Shown piece after piece: positions 34,388 through 43,202 of a stretch of 64,000 nucleotides of DNA (positions are counted from its first letter, which is position 1; the number at the start of each line of letters is the position of its first letter). Both the position numbers and the translations under genes were made by a program. This DNA comes from Halomonas sp. 1513 (GTDB lineage Bacteria; Pseudomonadota; Gammaproteobacteria; Pseudomonadales; Halomonadaceae), in contig CP019326.1 of assembly GCA_001971685.1 (NCBI GenBank), positions 3,286,001 to 3,350,000 on the forward strand, read 5' to 3'. A model generated the notes under the pieces. The model saw only the letters and a program-made list of their open reading frames with translations. It was not told where the DNA came from and did no database searches.

Positions 34388-35452
34388 TCAACTGTAGCGG
34401 TAAGGAGGCCCCGCCTGCTGCATGGTCTCGCGGTAGTCCTTGAGGATCTGCACGACCTTGGCACTACGCTCGCTCTGCTCGGCGATCTCGTCCCAGAACT
34501 CCAGCGCCGCGTCCTCCAGGGTCTGCCACTCCTCCTCGGGGATCGAAGTGAGTTCGAGCTTGCCGCCGGTGGTGCGGTAGTGGGCCTCGCCCCACCAGTA
34601 CCAGTGCTGCCGGTAGTAGTGCGAGTTGTCCATGCACAGCTTGAACAGCGTCTGCAGGTGCTCGGGCACCTCGTTCCAGCGGTCGCTGTTGGCGAAGTAG
34701 GAGCCGGCCCAGGCGCCGGAGATGTTGTTGGTCAGGTAGTAGTTGGCGACGTCCGCCCAGCCGACGGTATAGGCCTCGGTGATACCCGCCCAGGCGATAC
34801 CGTCCAGCTCGCGGGTCTGCATGGCGACTTCGATGTCTTCCCACGGCAGGGTCACCGGCACCACGCCGAAGCGGCTCAGGAAGCGCCCGGCGGTGGGGAA
34901 GGTGAAGACGCGCTTGCCGCGCAGGTCCTCGAGGCTGCGGATCGGCTCGCGGGTCACGAAGTTGCAGGGGTCCCAGGCGCCGGCACCCAGCCAGGTCACG
35001 CCGTCGACCTCGGCGTAGGCCTCCTCCCAGATCTCCTTGAGGCCGTAGTGGTGGAACAGCGTCGGCACGTCGAGGCTGTAGCGCGAGGCGAACGGGAAGT
35101 AGCCGCCGAACACCGAGACATCCACCGGTGCGGCGATGGAGTCGTCGTCGCTCTGCACCGCGTCGATGGTGCCGCGCTGCATGGCGCGGAACAGCTCGCC
35201 GGTGGGCACCAGCTGGTCGGCGTAGTAGAGCTCGATCTCCATCTCGCCGTTGGCGGCCTTGTTGAAGGCATCGATGGAGGGCTTGATGACATGGGCCGCC
35301 AGCGCCGGACCGGCGTAGGTCTGCATGCGCCAGCGAATCGGGCTGCGCGACTGGGCATGCACGTAGGGCGCGCCGACGCTGGCCGCGCCTACCGTGGCGG
35401 CGGTGGCCACCCCGGCCTTCTTGAGGAAATTACGCCTGTTGTGATCGGTCAT
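34388..35452 (-). CDS. TRAP transporter binding protein (DctP), Tat-exported
   Basis: 354 residues from ATG 35452, which has GGAGA six to seven bases upstream. A twin-arginine signal (NRRNFLKKAGVATAATVGAA) is clear, so it is exported folded. The mature domain has IRWRMQTYAGP at its start and the usual central PIRSLEDLRGKRVFTF helix-strand. It resembles the TakP-like branch. It delivers its ligand in the periplasm to the DctQM permease encoded just upstream. Ligand unknown; context suggests an amine or amino alcohol. Confidence 0.88.
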   Translation of the reverse strand: MTDHNRRNFLKKAGVATAATVGAASVGAPYVHAQSRSPIRWRMQTYAGPALAAHVIKPSIDAFNKAANGEMEIELYYADQLVPTGELFRAMQRGTIDAVQSDDDSIAAPVDVSVFGGYFPFASRYSLDVPTLFHHYGLKEIWEEAYAEVDGVTWLGAGAWDPCNFVTREPIRSLEDLRGKRVFTFPTAGRFLSRFGVVPVTLPWEDIEVAMQTRELDGIAWAGITEAYTVGWADVANYYLTNNISGAWAGSYFANSDRWNEVPEHLQTLFKLCMDNSHYYRQHWYWWGEAHYRTTGGKLELTSIPEEEWQTLEDAALEFWDEIAEQSERSAKVVQILKDYRETMQQAGPPYRYS

Positions 35453-35542
35453 GATACTTCTCCATGGATTGTTGTTGTTACCACTCGTCACGCCGCTTGC
35501 TCGCGGCTCTTGTGCCTGCCCGTCGCCGGGCATGCTCGCGCC

Positions 35543-36862
35543 TTATCCGTAGTAGAGTTCCGGCAGCCACAGCGCCAGCTGCGGAAAGACGGTGATCAGC
35601 CCTAGCCCCAGCACCATGATCGCCACGAACGGCCAGACGCTGCGGTAGATGTCCATCAGCGTCACCTCGGGGGGCGCCATGGCGCGCATCAGGAACAGGT
35701 TGTAGCCGAACGGCGGGGTCATGTAGGCGATCTGCACGGTGATGGTGTAGAGCACCCCGTACCACACCGGGTCGAAGCCCAGGCTGACCACCAGCGGTAC
35801 GTAGAGCGGGGCGACGATCACCAGCATCGCGGTATCGTCGAGGAACATGCCCATCAGGATGTAGGAGAGCTGCATCATCAGCAGGATCTCCCAAGGGCCG
35901 AGGCCCATACGGTCGAGGAAGACGTTCTCGATGGCGCGCACCGCGCCCAGGCCATCGAACACCGCGCCGAAGCACAGCGCGGCGAGGATGATCCACATGA
36001 ACATGCAGCTGATGCCCAGGGTGCGGCGCACCGTAACCTCGATCACCGCGCGGGTAAGGCGGCCCTTGACCAGCGCCGCCAGGGTCGCGGCGAAGGCGCC
36101 GTAGGCGGCGCTCTCCACCAGGCTGGTGACGCCCATCAGGAACAGCCCGGTCATCGAGAAGAAGATCAGCAGCGGCAGTATGCCGGCACTGAGCAGCTTG
36201 AGCTTGGCGCCCAGCTGCATGGTGCGCTCCTCGACCGGCAGCGCCGGCCCCAGGCTCGGCTGCAGCCGGCAGCGCACCACGATGTAGATCACGAACATCG
36301 CCGCCAGGATCAAGCCGGGAATCGCCCCCGCCAGCCACAGCTTGCCCACCGGCTGACGCGCGATCATGCCGTAGAGCACCAGCACCACGCTGGGCGGCAC
36401 CAGGATGCCCAGCGAACTGCCGGCCTGGATCACCCCGGTGACCATGATCTTGTCATAGCCGCGACGCAGCAGCTCGGGCAGGGCGATGCTGGCGCCGATC
36501 GCCATGCCCGCCACGCTCAGGCCGTTCATCGCCGAGACCACCACCATCAGGCCGATGGTGCCCACCGCCAGGCCGCCCTTCAGCGAGCCCATCCAGACGT
36601 GGAACATCTCGTAGAGATCACCGGCGATACCCGACTCGGAGAGCATGTAGCCCATGAACACGAACAGCGGCAGGGTCAACAGCGGGTACCAGTTCATCAG
36701 CACGAAGCTGGCGTTGAACGGCATCTCCACCCCGCCGTCGCCCCACAGCAGCAGCGCCGCGGCGGCGCCGACGAAGCCGATCACCCCGAACACCCGCTGG
36801 CCGGTCAGCAGCAGCAGCATCATGGTCGAGAACATCAGCAGCGCGATCATCTCGTAGCTCAT
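35543..36862 (-). CDS. TRAP transporter large permease (DctM)
   Basis: 439 residues with about twelve membrane helices. SVAGMAIGASIALPELLRRG and AGSSLGILVPPSVVLVLYG are the DctM signature stretches; the C-terminus holds another conserved PPFGYNLFLMR segment. It uses the Na+ gradient to bring in the DctP ligand. Its start overlaps the DctQ stop by four bases. Confidence 0.92.
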   Translation of the reverse strand: MSYEMIALLMFSTMMLLLLTGQRVFGVIGFVGAAAALLLWGDGGVEMPFNASFVLMNWYPLLTLPLFVFMGYMLSESGIAGDLYEMFHVWMGSLKGGLAVGTIGLMVVVSAMNGLSVAGMAIGASIALPELLRRGYDKIMVTGVIQAGSSLGILVPPSVVLVLYGMIARQPVGKLWLAGAIPGLILAAMFVIYIVVRCRLQPSLGPALPVEERTMQLGAKLKLLSAGILPLLIFFSMTGLFLMGVTSLVESAAYGAFAATLAALVKGRLTRAVIEVTVRRTLGISCMFMWIILAALCFGAVFDGLGAVRAIENVFLDRMGLGPWEILLMMQLSYILMGMFLDDTAMLVIVAPLYVPLVVSLGFDPVWYGVLYTITVQIAYMTPPFGYNLFLMRAMAPPEVTLMDIYRSVWPFVAIMVLGLGLITVFPQLALWLPELYYG

Positions 36863-37386
36863 GCCTCGCCCTCCGCGTCGATGGGGCGACCCAGCGCGGC
36901 GCCGAGATCACGGAAGAAGGTGGCGAATGCCTGCAGCAGCATCAGCACGATGCCAAAGCACATGATCAGCTTGACCGGCGCCAGCGGCGGCGCCCAGGAG
37001 GAGTGGTTGCGCTGGCCGTACTCCAGCGCGTACTGGGTGCTGGAGATGCCGCCCAGCAGCAAAGTGGCCAGGAAGGTGATCAGGAACAGGATGGTGACGG
37101 CATCCACCGCCGCCTGGGTGCGCGGCGACCAGCGGCTGTAGAACAGGTCCATGCGCACGTGGGCGCCCATCTGCATGGCGTAGGCGCCGCCCAGCAGGTA
37201 GTAGCTGGCGAGCATGAACTGCGACATCTCCACGCCCCACAGCAGCGGCGCATTAAGCACCGAGCGCGAGAAGGAGGCGTAGAGCAGCAGCCCCATCATC
37301 AGGAAGATCATGTACATCACCAGCCGCCCCACCCCACGATTGAGGCGCTCTACCCAGCGGACATAGACGCATATTGTTGTTGGCAT
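36859..37386 (-). CDS. TRAP transporter small permease (DctQ)
   Basis: 175 residues with four membrane helices, the usual size. Tightly coupled to DctM (ATGA overlap). First structural gene of the operon after the LysR gene, 154 bases downstream of that regulator. Confidence 0.9.
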   Translation of the reverse strand: MPTTICVYVRWVERLNRGVGRLVMYMIFLMMGLLLYASFSRSVLNAPLLWGVEMSQFMLASYYLLGGAYAMQMGAHVRMDLFYSRWSPRTQAAVDAVTILFLITFLATLLLGGISSTQYALEYGQRNHSSWAPPLAPVKLIMCFGIVLMLLQAFATFFRDLGAALGRPIDAEGEA

Positions 37387-37413
37387 TGGGTGGTCATTCC
37401 CGCGTCATGAATC

Positions 37414-37499
37414 GAATCGATTCAGTCTTGGACGCAGATCGAGGATCTGGCAAAGAGCATCGGTCGCACCGACGCCGCCGCTATCGGAAAAATCGATAG
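37414..37499. promoter_or_regulatory. Candidate operator dyads upstream of the TRAP operon
   Basis: Two palindromic sites share an ATCGAT-like core: GAATCGATTC (37414-37423) and CTATCG-N7-CGATAG (37481-37499). They lie in the 154 bases between the LysR gene and dctQ, where the operon promoter should be. Regulator binding is inferred. Confidence 0.4.
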
Positions 37500-37540
37500 T
37501 GCACACCCAAGGCGCATTCGGCGGGGTGCGATGCGCCGAC

Positions 37541-38500
37541 TCAGGGCTGGGTAGAGACCTCGGAGGAGAGCCAGGGCAGGCCGCGGTCGAGCTCCTGTCG
37601 GAAGCGCAGCTCCAGCAGGCGGCGGGCGTCGCGGGCGAGCTGCGCGGGCAGGTCGCCCAGCTCGTCACGGCGCGAGACCAGCGTCAGCTCACGCTGCAGC
37701 GTCGCCACCGGCAGCGGCGCCACCCGTACCTGAAGCGTCTCCAGGCCGGCCTGGTAGAGACATAGCGGGGTGGTGATGGTCCAGCCGGCGCCTGCGCTGA
37801 CCAGGCGCAGCACGGCGAAGGTGTTGTCGAGATGCAGGCGCGCCGGCAACTCGAGCCGGTTGAGGCGCAGGTGGCGCTCGATGGCCTGGCCGATCAGCGA
37901 CTGCGGCGTATAGCGCACGAAATCCAGCTGGCGGGCCAGCCAGCGCAGGTTGTCGAGGGGCCCCGACCAACTGGCCGGCGCCACCAGCACGAAGGGCTCG
38001 CGCAGCACTGCGTGGCGCTCGAGGCCGTCATAGTTCTCGAGCCGGTCGTCGGAGACGATGATGTCGACGTGGCGGGTCAGCAGGGCGTGGCTGTGCATGT
38101 GCGACAGCCCGGTGGTCAGGGTGTAGTCGCGGGTGTGGCGCTTGATCAGCTCGATCAGCGGCTGGCCCACCGCCGTGGCCAGCGAGTCGACCAGCGCCAG
38201 GCGCACCTGATGCAGTTGGCCGAAGGCGCCGGAGACCAGCTCGCGGCGGGTGCTGCGCGCCTCGTCGAGCAGGCGCCGGGCGCGGTCGTAGAAGAAGCGT
38301 CCGGCACTGGTCGGCTCCAGCGGCCGGGCGTTGCGCTTGAACAGGCTGACGCCGAGCCCCTCCTCGAGGGTGGCCAGGCTCTGGGATACCGACGACTGCT
38401 TGAGACCCAGGCGCCGCGCGGCGGCGCTCTGGCTGCCCTGCTCCAGGGTCTCGACGAAGATTTCCATGCTGCGTAGATCGAACCCGAAACCGCTGCGCAT
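37541..38500 (-). CDS. LysR-type regulator of the TRAP/gamma-glutamyl operon
   Basis: 319 residues. Helix-turn-helix at residues ~8-65 (MEIFVETLEQGSQSAAARRL, QSSVSQSLATLEEG), then an effector domain. It precedes dctQ in the same direction, so it may control the operon and perhaps itself. It is divergent from the cyclotransferase-like gene across 95 bases. Effector not readable. Confidence 0.87.
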   Translation of the reverse strand: MRSGFGFDLRSMEIFVETLEQGSQSAAARRLGLKQSSVSQSLATLEEGLGVSLFKRNARPLEPTSAGRFFYDRARRLLDEARSTRRELVSGAFGQLHQVRLALVDSLATAVGQPLIELIKRHTRDYTLTTGLSHMHSHALLTRHVDIIVSDDRLENYDGLERHAVLREPFVLVAPASWSGPLDNLRWLARQLDFVRYTPQSLIGQAIERHLRLNRLELPARLHLDNTFAVLRLVSAGAGWTITTPLCLYQAGLETLQVRVAPLPVATLQRELTLVSRRDELGDLPAQLARDARRLLELRFRQELDRGLPWLSSEVSTQP

Positions 38501-38595
38501 CCCAGTGTCCTTGAGTGGCCCACACTTGACCCTGTATCTCCAGCATCAGACTATCCTGTCAGGACGACCAGGCCCAGCCTGACCGGGAGGATCCC

Positions 38596-39006
38596 ATGCC
38601 CCATCTGCTGTTCGTGTACGGCACCCTCAAGCGCGGTTTTGCCAACCACGCAGGCCACCTAAGCGAGGCCGACTTCCTCGACCTGGCGGTGACCTGCGAG
38701 CCGTTTCCGCTGGTGCTCAACGGTCCGCGTTACTCGCCAGTGCTGGTCGACGCCCAAGGCCGGGGGCTCAAGGTCCAGGGCGAGCTGTTCAGCGTCGACG
38801 CACCAACCCTGGATGAACTCGACCGCCTGGAGCGGGTCAATGAGCGCGACGGCTATCGCCGCCGCCGACTGGCGGTCGCCGATCCGCGCGGTCAGGTCCG
38901 CGCCGCCTGGAGCTACCTCAAGCCCCCCAGCTGGGTGGAGGATGTGAGAAGCGAGCCCATGGCGGTGTATGATGATCATCGCTACCGACCCAGGCCCGAC
39001 GATTGA
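38596..39006 (+). CDS. Gamma-glutamylcyclotransferase / gamma-glutamylamine cyclotransferase family
   Basis: 136 residues. FVYGTLKRGFANH at the N-terminus, CEPFPLVLNG, VQGELFSVD and the catalytic Glu region LDELDRLERV match the AIG2-like fold, closest to the GGACT/YtfP branch rather than ChaC. GGACT converts gamma-glutamylamines to 5-oxoproline plus free amine. Being divergent from the regulator of a gamma-glutamyl operon, it may process the same intermediates. GGGAGG-type site eight bases before the ATG. Confidence 0.82.
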   Translation: MPHLLFVYGTLKRGFANHAGHLSEADFLDLAVTCEPFPLVLNGPRYSPVLVDAQGRGLKVQGELFSVDAPTLDELDRLERVNERDGYRRRRLAVADPRGQVRAAWSYLKPPSWVEDVRSEPMAVYDDHRYRPRPDD

Positions 39007-39043
39007 CAAGCAACTGCCCCATCGCTACAACCCGGAGGTAACG

Positions 39044-39859
39044 ATGAGCGCAACGGCAAGCGCCGCCGCCCCTGACAGTTTCCGCCCCGCCTCGACCTGG
39101 ACCGCCTGGGGCCAATGGCTGGCCCTGGCGACCATGAGCATCGATCATCTGACCCGCTACGTGCTGCCCGACAGCTGGCAGCTCGACTGGGCCGGCTCCT
39201 CGATCGGGCGCATCGCCTTCCCGCTGTTTGCCGCCATGGTCGCTTGGCACGGGCTGTTCAATACCCGCAATCCGCAGCGCTATGCGCGGCGCATCCTGAT
39301 CATCGGCGTCGCCGCGCAGCTGCCCTACATGATGATGCCGCGGGCCTCGGACGCCATCATCCTCAATGTCTGCTTCACGCTGGCGGCAGGCCTCGCCGGC
39401 GGCGCATGGCTGCGTGAGCTGGCGGCTCGTCAGGGGCGCGGCGAGCTGGCCGCGCACTGGGCGGTATTGGGCGCCGCGGCGACGCTGATCGTCTGGTACC
39501 TGCTCGGCGACTGGGTCGAGTACGGTCACAACGGCCTGCTGCTGATCCCGCTGCTGATGTTCGCCATGCATCACCTGAGCCAGGCCGGAGCCCACTTTTC
39601 GGCACGCCTGCTGGCCGCCGCCGCGGCATTCCCGGCGCTGTGGGTGGCGGGCCAGATGAACGCCTCGGACATGGCCAAGTCGTTCACCGTCGCCACCTGC
39701 CTGGCGGTGCTGCTGCTCGCCGCCGGCGCCGCCCAGCGCGTGCCTCAGGTCGGCGTGGCGATGCCGCGGCGGCTATGGCTGGCCTGGTACCCCGGCCACT
39801 TCGCGCTGATCGCCGCGTGGCTGTGGGTGATCGGCGCCGCGAGCTGGCCGCTGGGCTAG
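39044..39859 (+). CDS. TraX-like membrane protein
   Basis: 271 residues from ATG 39044 with GGAGGT five bases upstream; the longer frame from 38969 overlaps the previous gene. About eight membrane helices, with LATMSIDHLTRYV and GRIAFPLFAAMVAWH typical of the TraX family, named after an F-plasmid pilin N-acetylase. Chromosomal TraX relatives are common and of unknown function. No conjugation genes are near. Confidence 0.82.
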   Translation: MSATASAAAPDSFRPASTWTAWGQWLALATMSIDHLTRYVLPDSWQLDWAGSSIGRIAFPLFAAMVAWHGLFNTRNPQRYARRILIIGVAAQLPYMMMPRASDAIILNVCFTLAAGLAGGAWLRELAARQGRGELAAHWAVLGAAATLIVWYLLGDWVEYGHNGLLLIPLLMFAMHHLSQAGAHFSARLLAAAAAFPALWVAGQMNASDMAKSFTVATCLAVLLLAAGAAQRVPQVGVAMPRRLWLAWYPGHFALIAAWLWVIGAASWPLG

Positions 39860-39871
39860 CCGGCCCTCGCC

Positions 39872-40744
39872 TCACGGCCAGCTGTAGACACCGCGATTGA
39901 GGCCGTCGCGTATTGCCGAGTGCACCTTGTTGCCGCGCAGCGTAGCGCCGCTATAGCCGTCTACGTCTCCTGCCAGCCGCTGCGGGGTGTAGAGCAGGAA
40001 AATCTCATACAGCTCTCGCCCCTCCAGTGACTCGCCGAGCTGACGATGCTGCTCCAGTACCGGATACAGGTCATCGTCTTCATCCAGCCGGCGATAATCA
40101 GTGCCGGCATAGGCCAGGTGACGATAACTGAGGCTGCCGATCCGGCCGTCGCGCAGCTCGAACTGCACATTGACCTGCATCTCGCCGCCGTCGCTGAACA
40201 CGCCACGATAGCGACCGTCGGGATAGTGAGCGCTGAGCAGCGCCTTGGCCAGCCGCGACTCCGCCTCATCAAGCCCCTCTTCCTGAAGACCCTCCTCTTC
40301 ATCTACTACGGCATCCGCTTGCGTATCCGCAGGTGCCTCCCTCTGCTGCTCGGTCTCAGCTACCGGGCTATCGAGCGGCTCGCCCTGGTCGTCGACCAGC
40401 CGCCCGATACGGTAGTTCTCCAGCTGGCGCTCGGCGGCCGGGCTGTGTGGCCGCCCGGGGCGTTTGTTGTCCCACGCCTCGCTGGACTCGCGGCCGCACC
40501 ACTCGAGGATCACCTCCTCCTCGGTGGGATGGTCGGGCACATAGTCGGTGATGTCGTAGACACCGCCGTGGATGGCCTTCCAGCAGCTCTCGGCAGTGGC
40601 GTGCTCGGCCAACTCGTCGAGGGTGATATCACGCTCCTCACCCGAGCTGTCGGCCTCCTCGTCCGAGGAGAGCGCCTGCACCGACACCAGAGTGCCGATA
40701 CTGGCCAGGAAGGCGATGAAGGCACTATAGGCAAACTTGTTCAT
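39872..40744 (-). CDS. Cytochrome b5-like / FMN-binding extracytoplasmic protein
   Basis: 290 residues. N-terminal signal or anchor (about residues 1-25), a cytochrome b5-type heme domain at ~40-115 with ligands H72 (VPDHPTEE) and H100 (GRPHSPAA), an acidic linker, then an FMN-binding domain at ~160-285 ending in DGYSGAT (262-268), a match to the ApbE flavinylation motif with T268 as the attachment residue. It overlaps the ferric-reductase-like gene (ATGA), so the two should form one electron-transfer chain outside the membrane. Final acceptor unknown; ApbE itself is not in the window. Confidence 0.85.
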   Translation of the reverse strand: MNKFAYSAFIAFLASIGTLVSVQALSSDEEADSSGEERDITLDELAEHATAESCWKAIHGGVYDITDYVPDHPTEEEVILEWCGRESSEAWDNKRPGRPHSPAAERQLENYRIGRLVDDQGEPLDSPVAETEQQREAPADTQADAVVDEEEGLQEEGLDEAESRLAKALLSAHYPDGRYRGVFSDGGEMQVNVQFELRDGRIGSLSYRHLAYAGTDYRRLDEDDDLYPVLEQHRQLGESLEGRELYEIFLLYTPQRLAGDVDGYSGATLRGNKVHSAIRDGLNRGVYSWP

Positions 40745-42033
40745 AGGAAATCGAAGACCTCGCAGTGGATGCGCGCGGCCGGCACGCCTTGGGCGTCAAG
40801 CAGGTCGCGCAGGTGGCCAATCATCCCGGGCGGGCCACACAGGTAGATCTCTCGGTGGGCGTAGTCCGGACAGTGGTGGCGCAGGAAGGATTCGGTCAGC
40901 GGCCCCAGCTCGCGATAGAAGTGGGCCGTCACCGTGAAGCGCTCGACCTCCGCGGCGCAGCGGGTGAGCTCATCGAGGTAGTAGGCGCGGTCGGGGCCGT
41001 TGGCCAGGTAGAACAGCTGCACGTCGCGCGTCTCGTCCGACGCGGCCATGCCTCGCGCCGCGCTGACGAACGGAGTGATGCCGATGCCGCCCCCCAGCCA
41101 TAGCGCATCGCGCTGGGGATAGTCCGCGGCGAAGAAGTCGCCGTATGGCCCTTCGATCATCGCCCGGCTGCCGACGCTAACCGTCTGCAGGGCATGGCTG
41201 GCATCGCCGAGGTCCTTGATGCCGACCCGCAGCAGCGGGTCATGCGGTGCCGAGGCGATGGTATAGGGGTGCTCCTCGCCGCGCCCCGCGGTCAGTGACT
41301 CGTCGAGCGGCGTGAGGTAGACGAACTGGCCGGGGCGATAGCTGAGCCCGTCGGCCTCTGGACGCAGCGCAATTTCCACCACGCCGCGGGCCAGCGATTC
41401 GACGCTCTCCACCCGGTAAGCGTGCCGGGCAAGCGACGGCGACAGCAGCTTGCGCCATACGATGGCCCCGGCGCCCAGGGCGCCCAGCAGCCACCACGGC
41501 CAGGTCTCCCCCGCCAGCGGCAGCGCGTGGCCCAGCGCCAGCAGCAAGGCCGCCGCCGAGAGCAGATGCAGACGCTTCCAGCGCTGATAGTCGAGCCGCC
41601 CGAAGAACTGGAAGGTCGGCGCCAGGAAGACCACCATCGCCAGCCAGGCCAGCCAACCGCTCCACAGCGCCAGCTGCGACAGCGGCGGAAACAGCTTCAG
41701 CACCGCGACATCGAGGCCCGCCGGCACCCGCGCCAGGCCGAGCGCCAGCACATGCAGCATGATCAGGATAAAAGCGCCGAAGCCGAGCAGCCGGTGCAGC
41801 TGCCAGAGCCGGTCGAGCCCACCGAACCAGCGGTCTAGGCCCGGCAGCCGGATGCTCAAGGCCGCCGTCACCAGCAGCATGGCCAGTCCCAGAATACCGC
41901 TGACGCGCCCCACCCAGCCGAGCAGCGCGGCGGCTTCCCCCGTCGGCCAGCCTAGCCTGGGCGCCGCTACCACCAGCGGCACCAGCAAGGCGATGATCAG
42001 CAGCAGATCACCGCGCTTCAATCGATAGCCCAT
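40741..42033 (-). CDS. Ferric-reductase-like membrane flavoreductase
   Basis: 430 residues. Six membrane helices with two His pairs, H80/H94 and H156/H169 (spacing 14 and 13), expected to hold two b hemes; then a cytoplasmic ferredoxin-NADP reductase module with FAD site RPGQFVYL and HPYTIAS (255-261), NAD(P) site LGGGIGITPF (about 313-322) and CGPPGMI near 401. It should carry electrons from NAD(P)H across the membrane to the cytochrome b5-FMN protein encoded next. No separate MsrQ-type quinone partner is near. Confidence 0.88.
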   Translation of the reverse strand: MGYRLKRGDLLLIIALLVPLVVAAPRLGWPTGEAAALLGWVGRVSGILGLAMLLVTAALSIRLPGLDRWFGGLDRLWQLHRLLGFGAFILIMLHVLALGLARVPAGLDVAVLKLFPPLSQLALWSGWLAWLAMVVFLAPTFQFFGRLDYQRWKRLHLLSAAALLLALGHALPLAGETWPWWLLGALGAGAIVWRKLLSPSLARHAYRVESVESLARGVVEIALRPEADGLSYRPGQFVYLTPLDESLTAGRGEEHPYTIASAPHDPLLRVGIKDLGDASHALQTVSVGSRAMIEGPYGDFFAADYPQRDALWLGGGIGITPFVSAARGMAASDETRDVQLFYLANGPDRAYYLDELTRCAAEVERFTVTAHFYRELGPLTESFLRHHCPDYAHREIYLCGPPGMIGHLRDLLDAQGVPAARIHCEVFDFL

Positions 42034-42136
42034 ATCCCCTCCTTTGCCCCAGTGTTACCGATCGCCGGCCAACCGCAAGGGAGGCGACATGCCAATGCCG
42101 TTTGGCTTGATCCAGGTCAAGCCGTGGCGCCCCCAT

Positions 42137-42161
42137 AAAAAGGCCGCCCCTGGGGGCGGCC
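42137..42161 (-). terminator. Rho-independent terminator after the Tsx-like gene
   Basis: GGCCGCCC / GGGCGGCC stem (42142-42161) with loop CTGG; the A-run at 42137-42141 reads as a U-tract on the minus strand. Confidence 0.85.
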
Positions 42162-42193
42162 AACCACGCGAGCGAACCCTGTGTTCGGCGCGA

Positions 42194-43051
42194 CTAGAAG
42201 TGCCACTCCAGATTGACGGTCATGGCGTCGGTATCCACCCCCGGCGCGTTCTGGTTGCCGAACTTGTTGCGCCAGTACTCGTAGCCGACCCCGGCCCACA
42301 GCTGGTTGCTCTCACCCCAGCTGAGCTGCCCCACGTCGAGCATCAACGCGCTGCGCAGCAGTTGCTCGGTAGCGGTGTCATTGCCGAAATAGTCCTCGCC
42401 CTTGCTGCCGTTCAGGTTGTAGAAGCCCTGGAACTTCATCGCCGCGGCGCCGACGTCGAAGGGCACGTTCCAGGCGATATTGAGCTGATAGTAGGGGTCG
42501 AAGCTGATGCGGTTGTCGACGCCGGCGCTGTCGCACACCTGGCCGCAGTGATTCCACTCGCGGCTGACGAACAGACTGACGTCGAGAAAGCCGCGCGGCA
42601 GATCGAACTTGAGGGTCGGGCCCAGCACCAGCTGGCGCTTGCGCGGTGCGAAGGCGCTGTTCTTGGTATTGAGATCGAAGCCGCCGGTCAGCGCCACGTC
42701 GCCCACCGGGCCGAACGCAAGCGGCTCGCCGAACAGCTTGCCGTAGTGCAGCTGGTGGCGGTAGACCAGATAGGCTTCGGTAGCACCGCTGTCGCTGCCC
42801 GCCGCTGGGTCGTTGCCGTCGGACTGCAGCACGTCGAGACTGAAGAAGTTCTGGCCACGGGAGTAGCCGCTGGCATGACTCAGGTTGAGGATGTGTTTGC
42901 TGACATGGTCAGGGTTATTGGGCTCGGTGAAGTCGCTGCCGTAGCGGTAGCCGAGCGAGGTATTGCTCCAGGTCGCGGCCTGTGCCTGGCCAGCCAGGGC
43001 GAGCGCCAGCGCCAATCCGGTGCCTATCGTTACAAAGCGTGCATGAATCAT
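42194..43051 (-). CDS. Outer-membrane Tsx-like channel protein
   Basis: 285 residues, Sec signal (cleavage near QAQA-AT), then alternating amphipathic strands ending in the outer-membrane sorting signal LEWHF. Its general pattern recalls the nucleoside-channel Tsx superfamily. Two close cysteines (HCGQVC) near residue 170 may form a disulfide in a loop. It is divergent from a LysR gene across 151 bases. The family is recognised loosely; the transported compound is unknown. Confidence 0.65.
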   Translation of the reverse strand: MIHARFVTIGTGLALALALAGQAQAATWSNTSLGYRYGSDFTEPNNPDHVSKHILNLSHASGYSRGQNFFSLDVLQSDGNDPAAGSDSGATEAYLVYRHQLHYGKLFGEPLAFGPVGDVALTGGFDLNTKNSAFAPRKRQLVLGPTLKFDLPRGFLDVSLFVSREWNHCGQVCDSAGVDNRISFDPYYQLNIAWNVPFDVGAAAMKFQGFYNLNGSKGEDYFGNDTATEQLLRSALMLDVGQLSWGESNQLWAGVGYEYWRNKFGNQNAPGVDTDAMTVNLEWHF

Positions 43052-43202
43052 GGAAAGAGGATCTCCGGCGTCTTGTCGTTGTCGTGGATGCAGTCGCGCT
43101 GCACCCGCCCAGTCTAGGGACGCCAGAGAAGATGAAAACCGATATACTCCAATACCACTTATAAACCAAACAATATGATCAATCGGTCAACAAGGAGCCG
43201 AC

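Noticed and set aside
39044..39859. Conjugative-element marker (TraX)
   Set aside because: No other transfer, integrase or plasmid genes are near; chromosomal TraX relatives are common.
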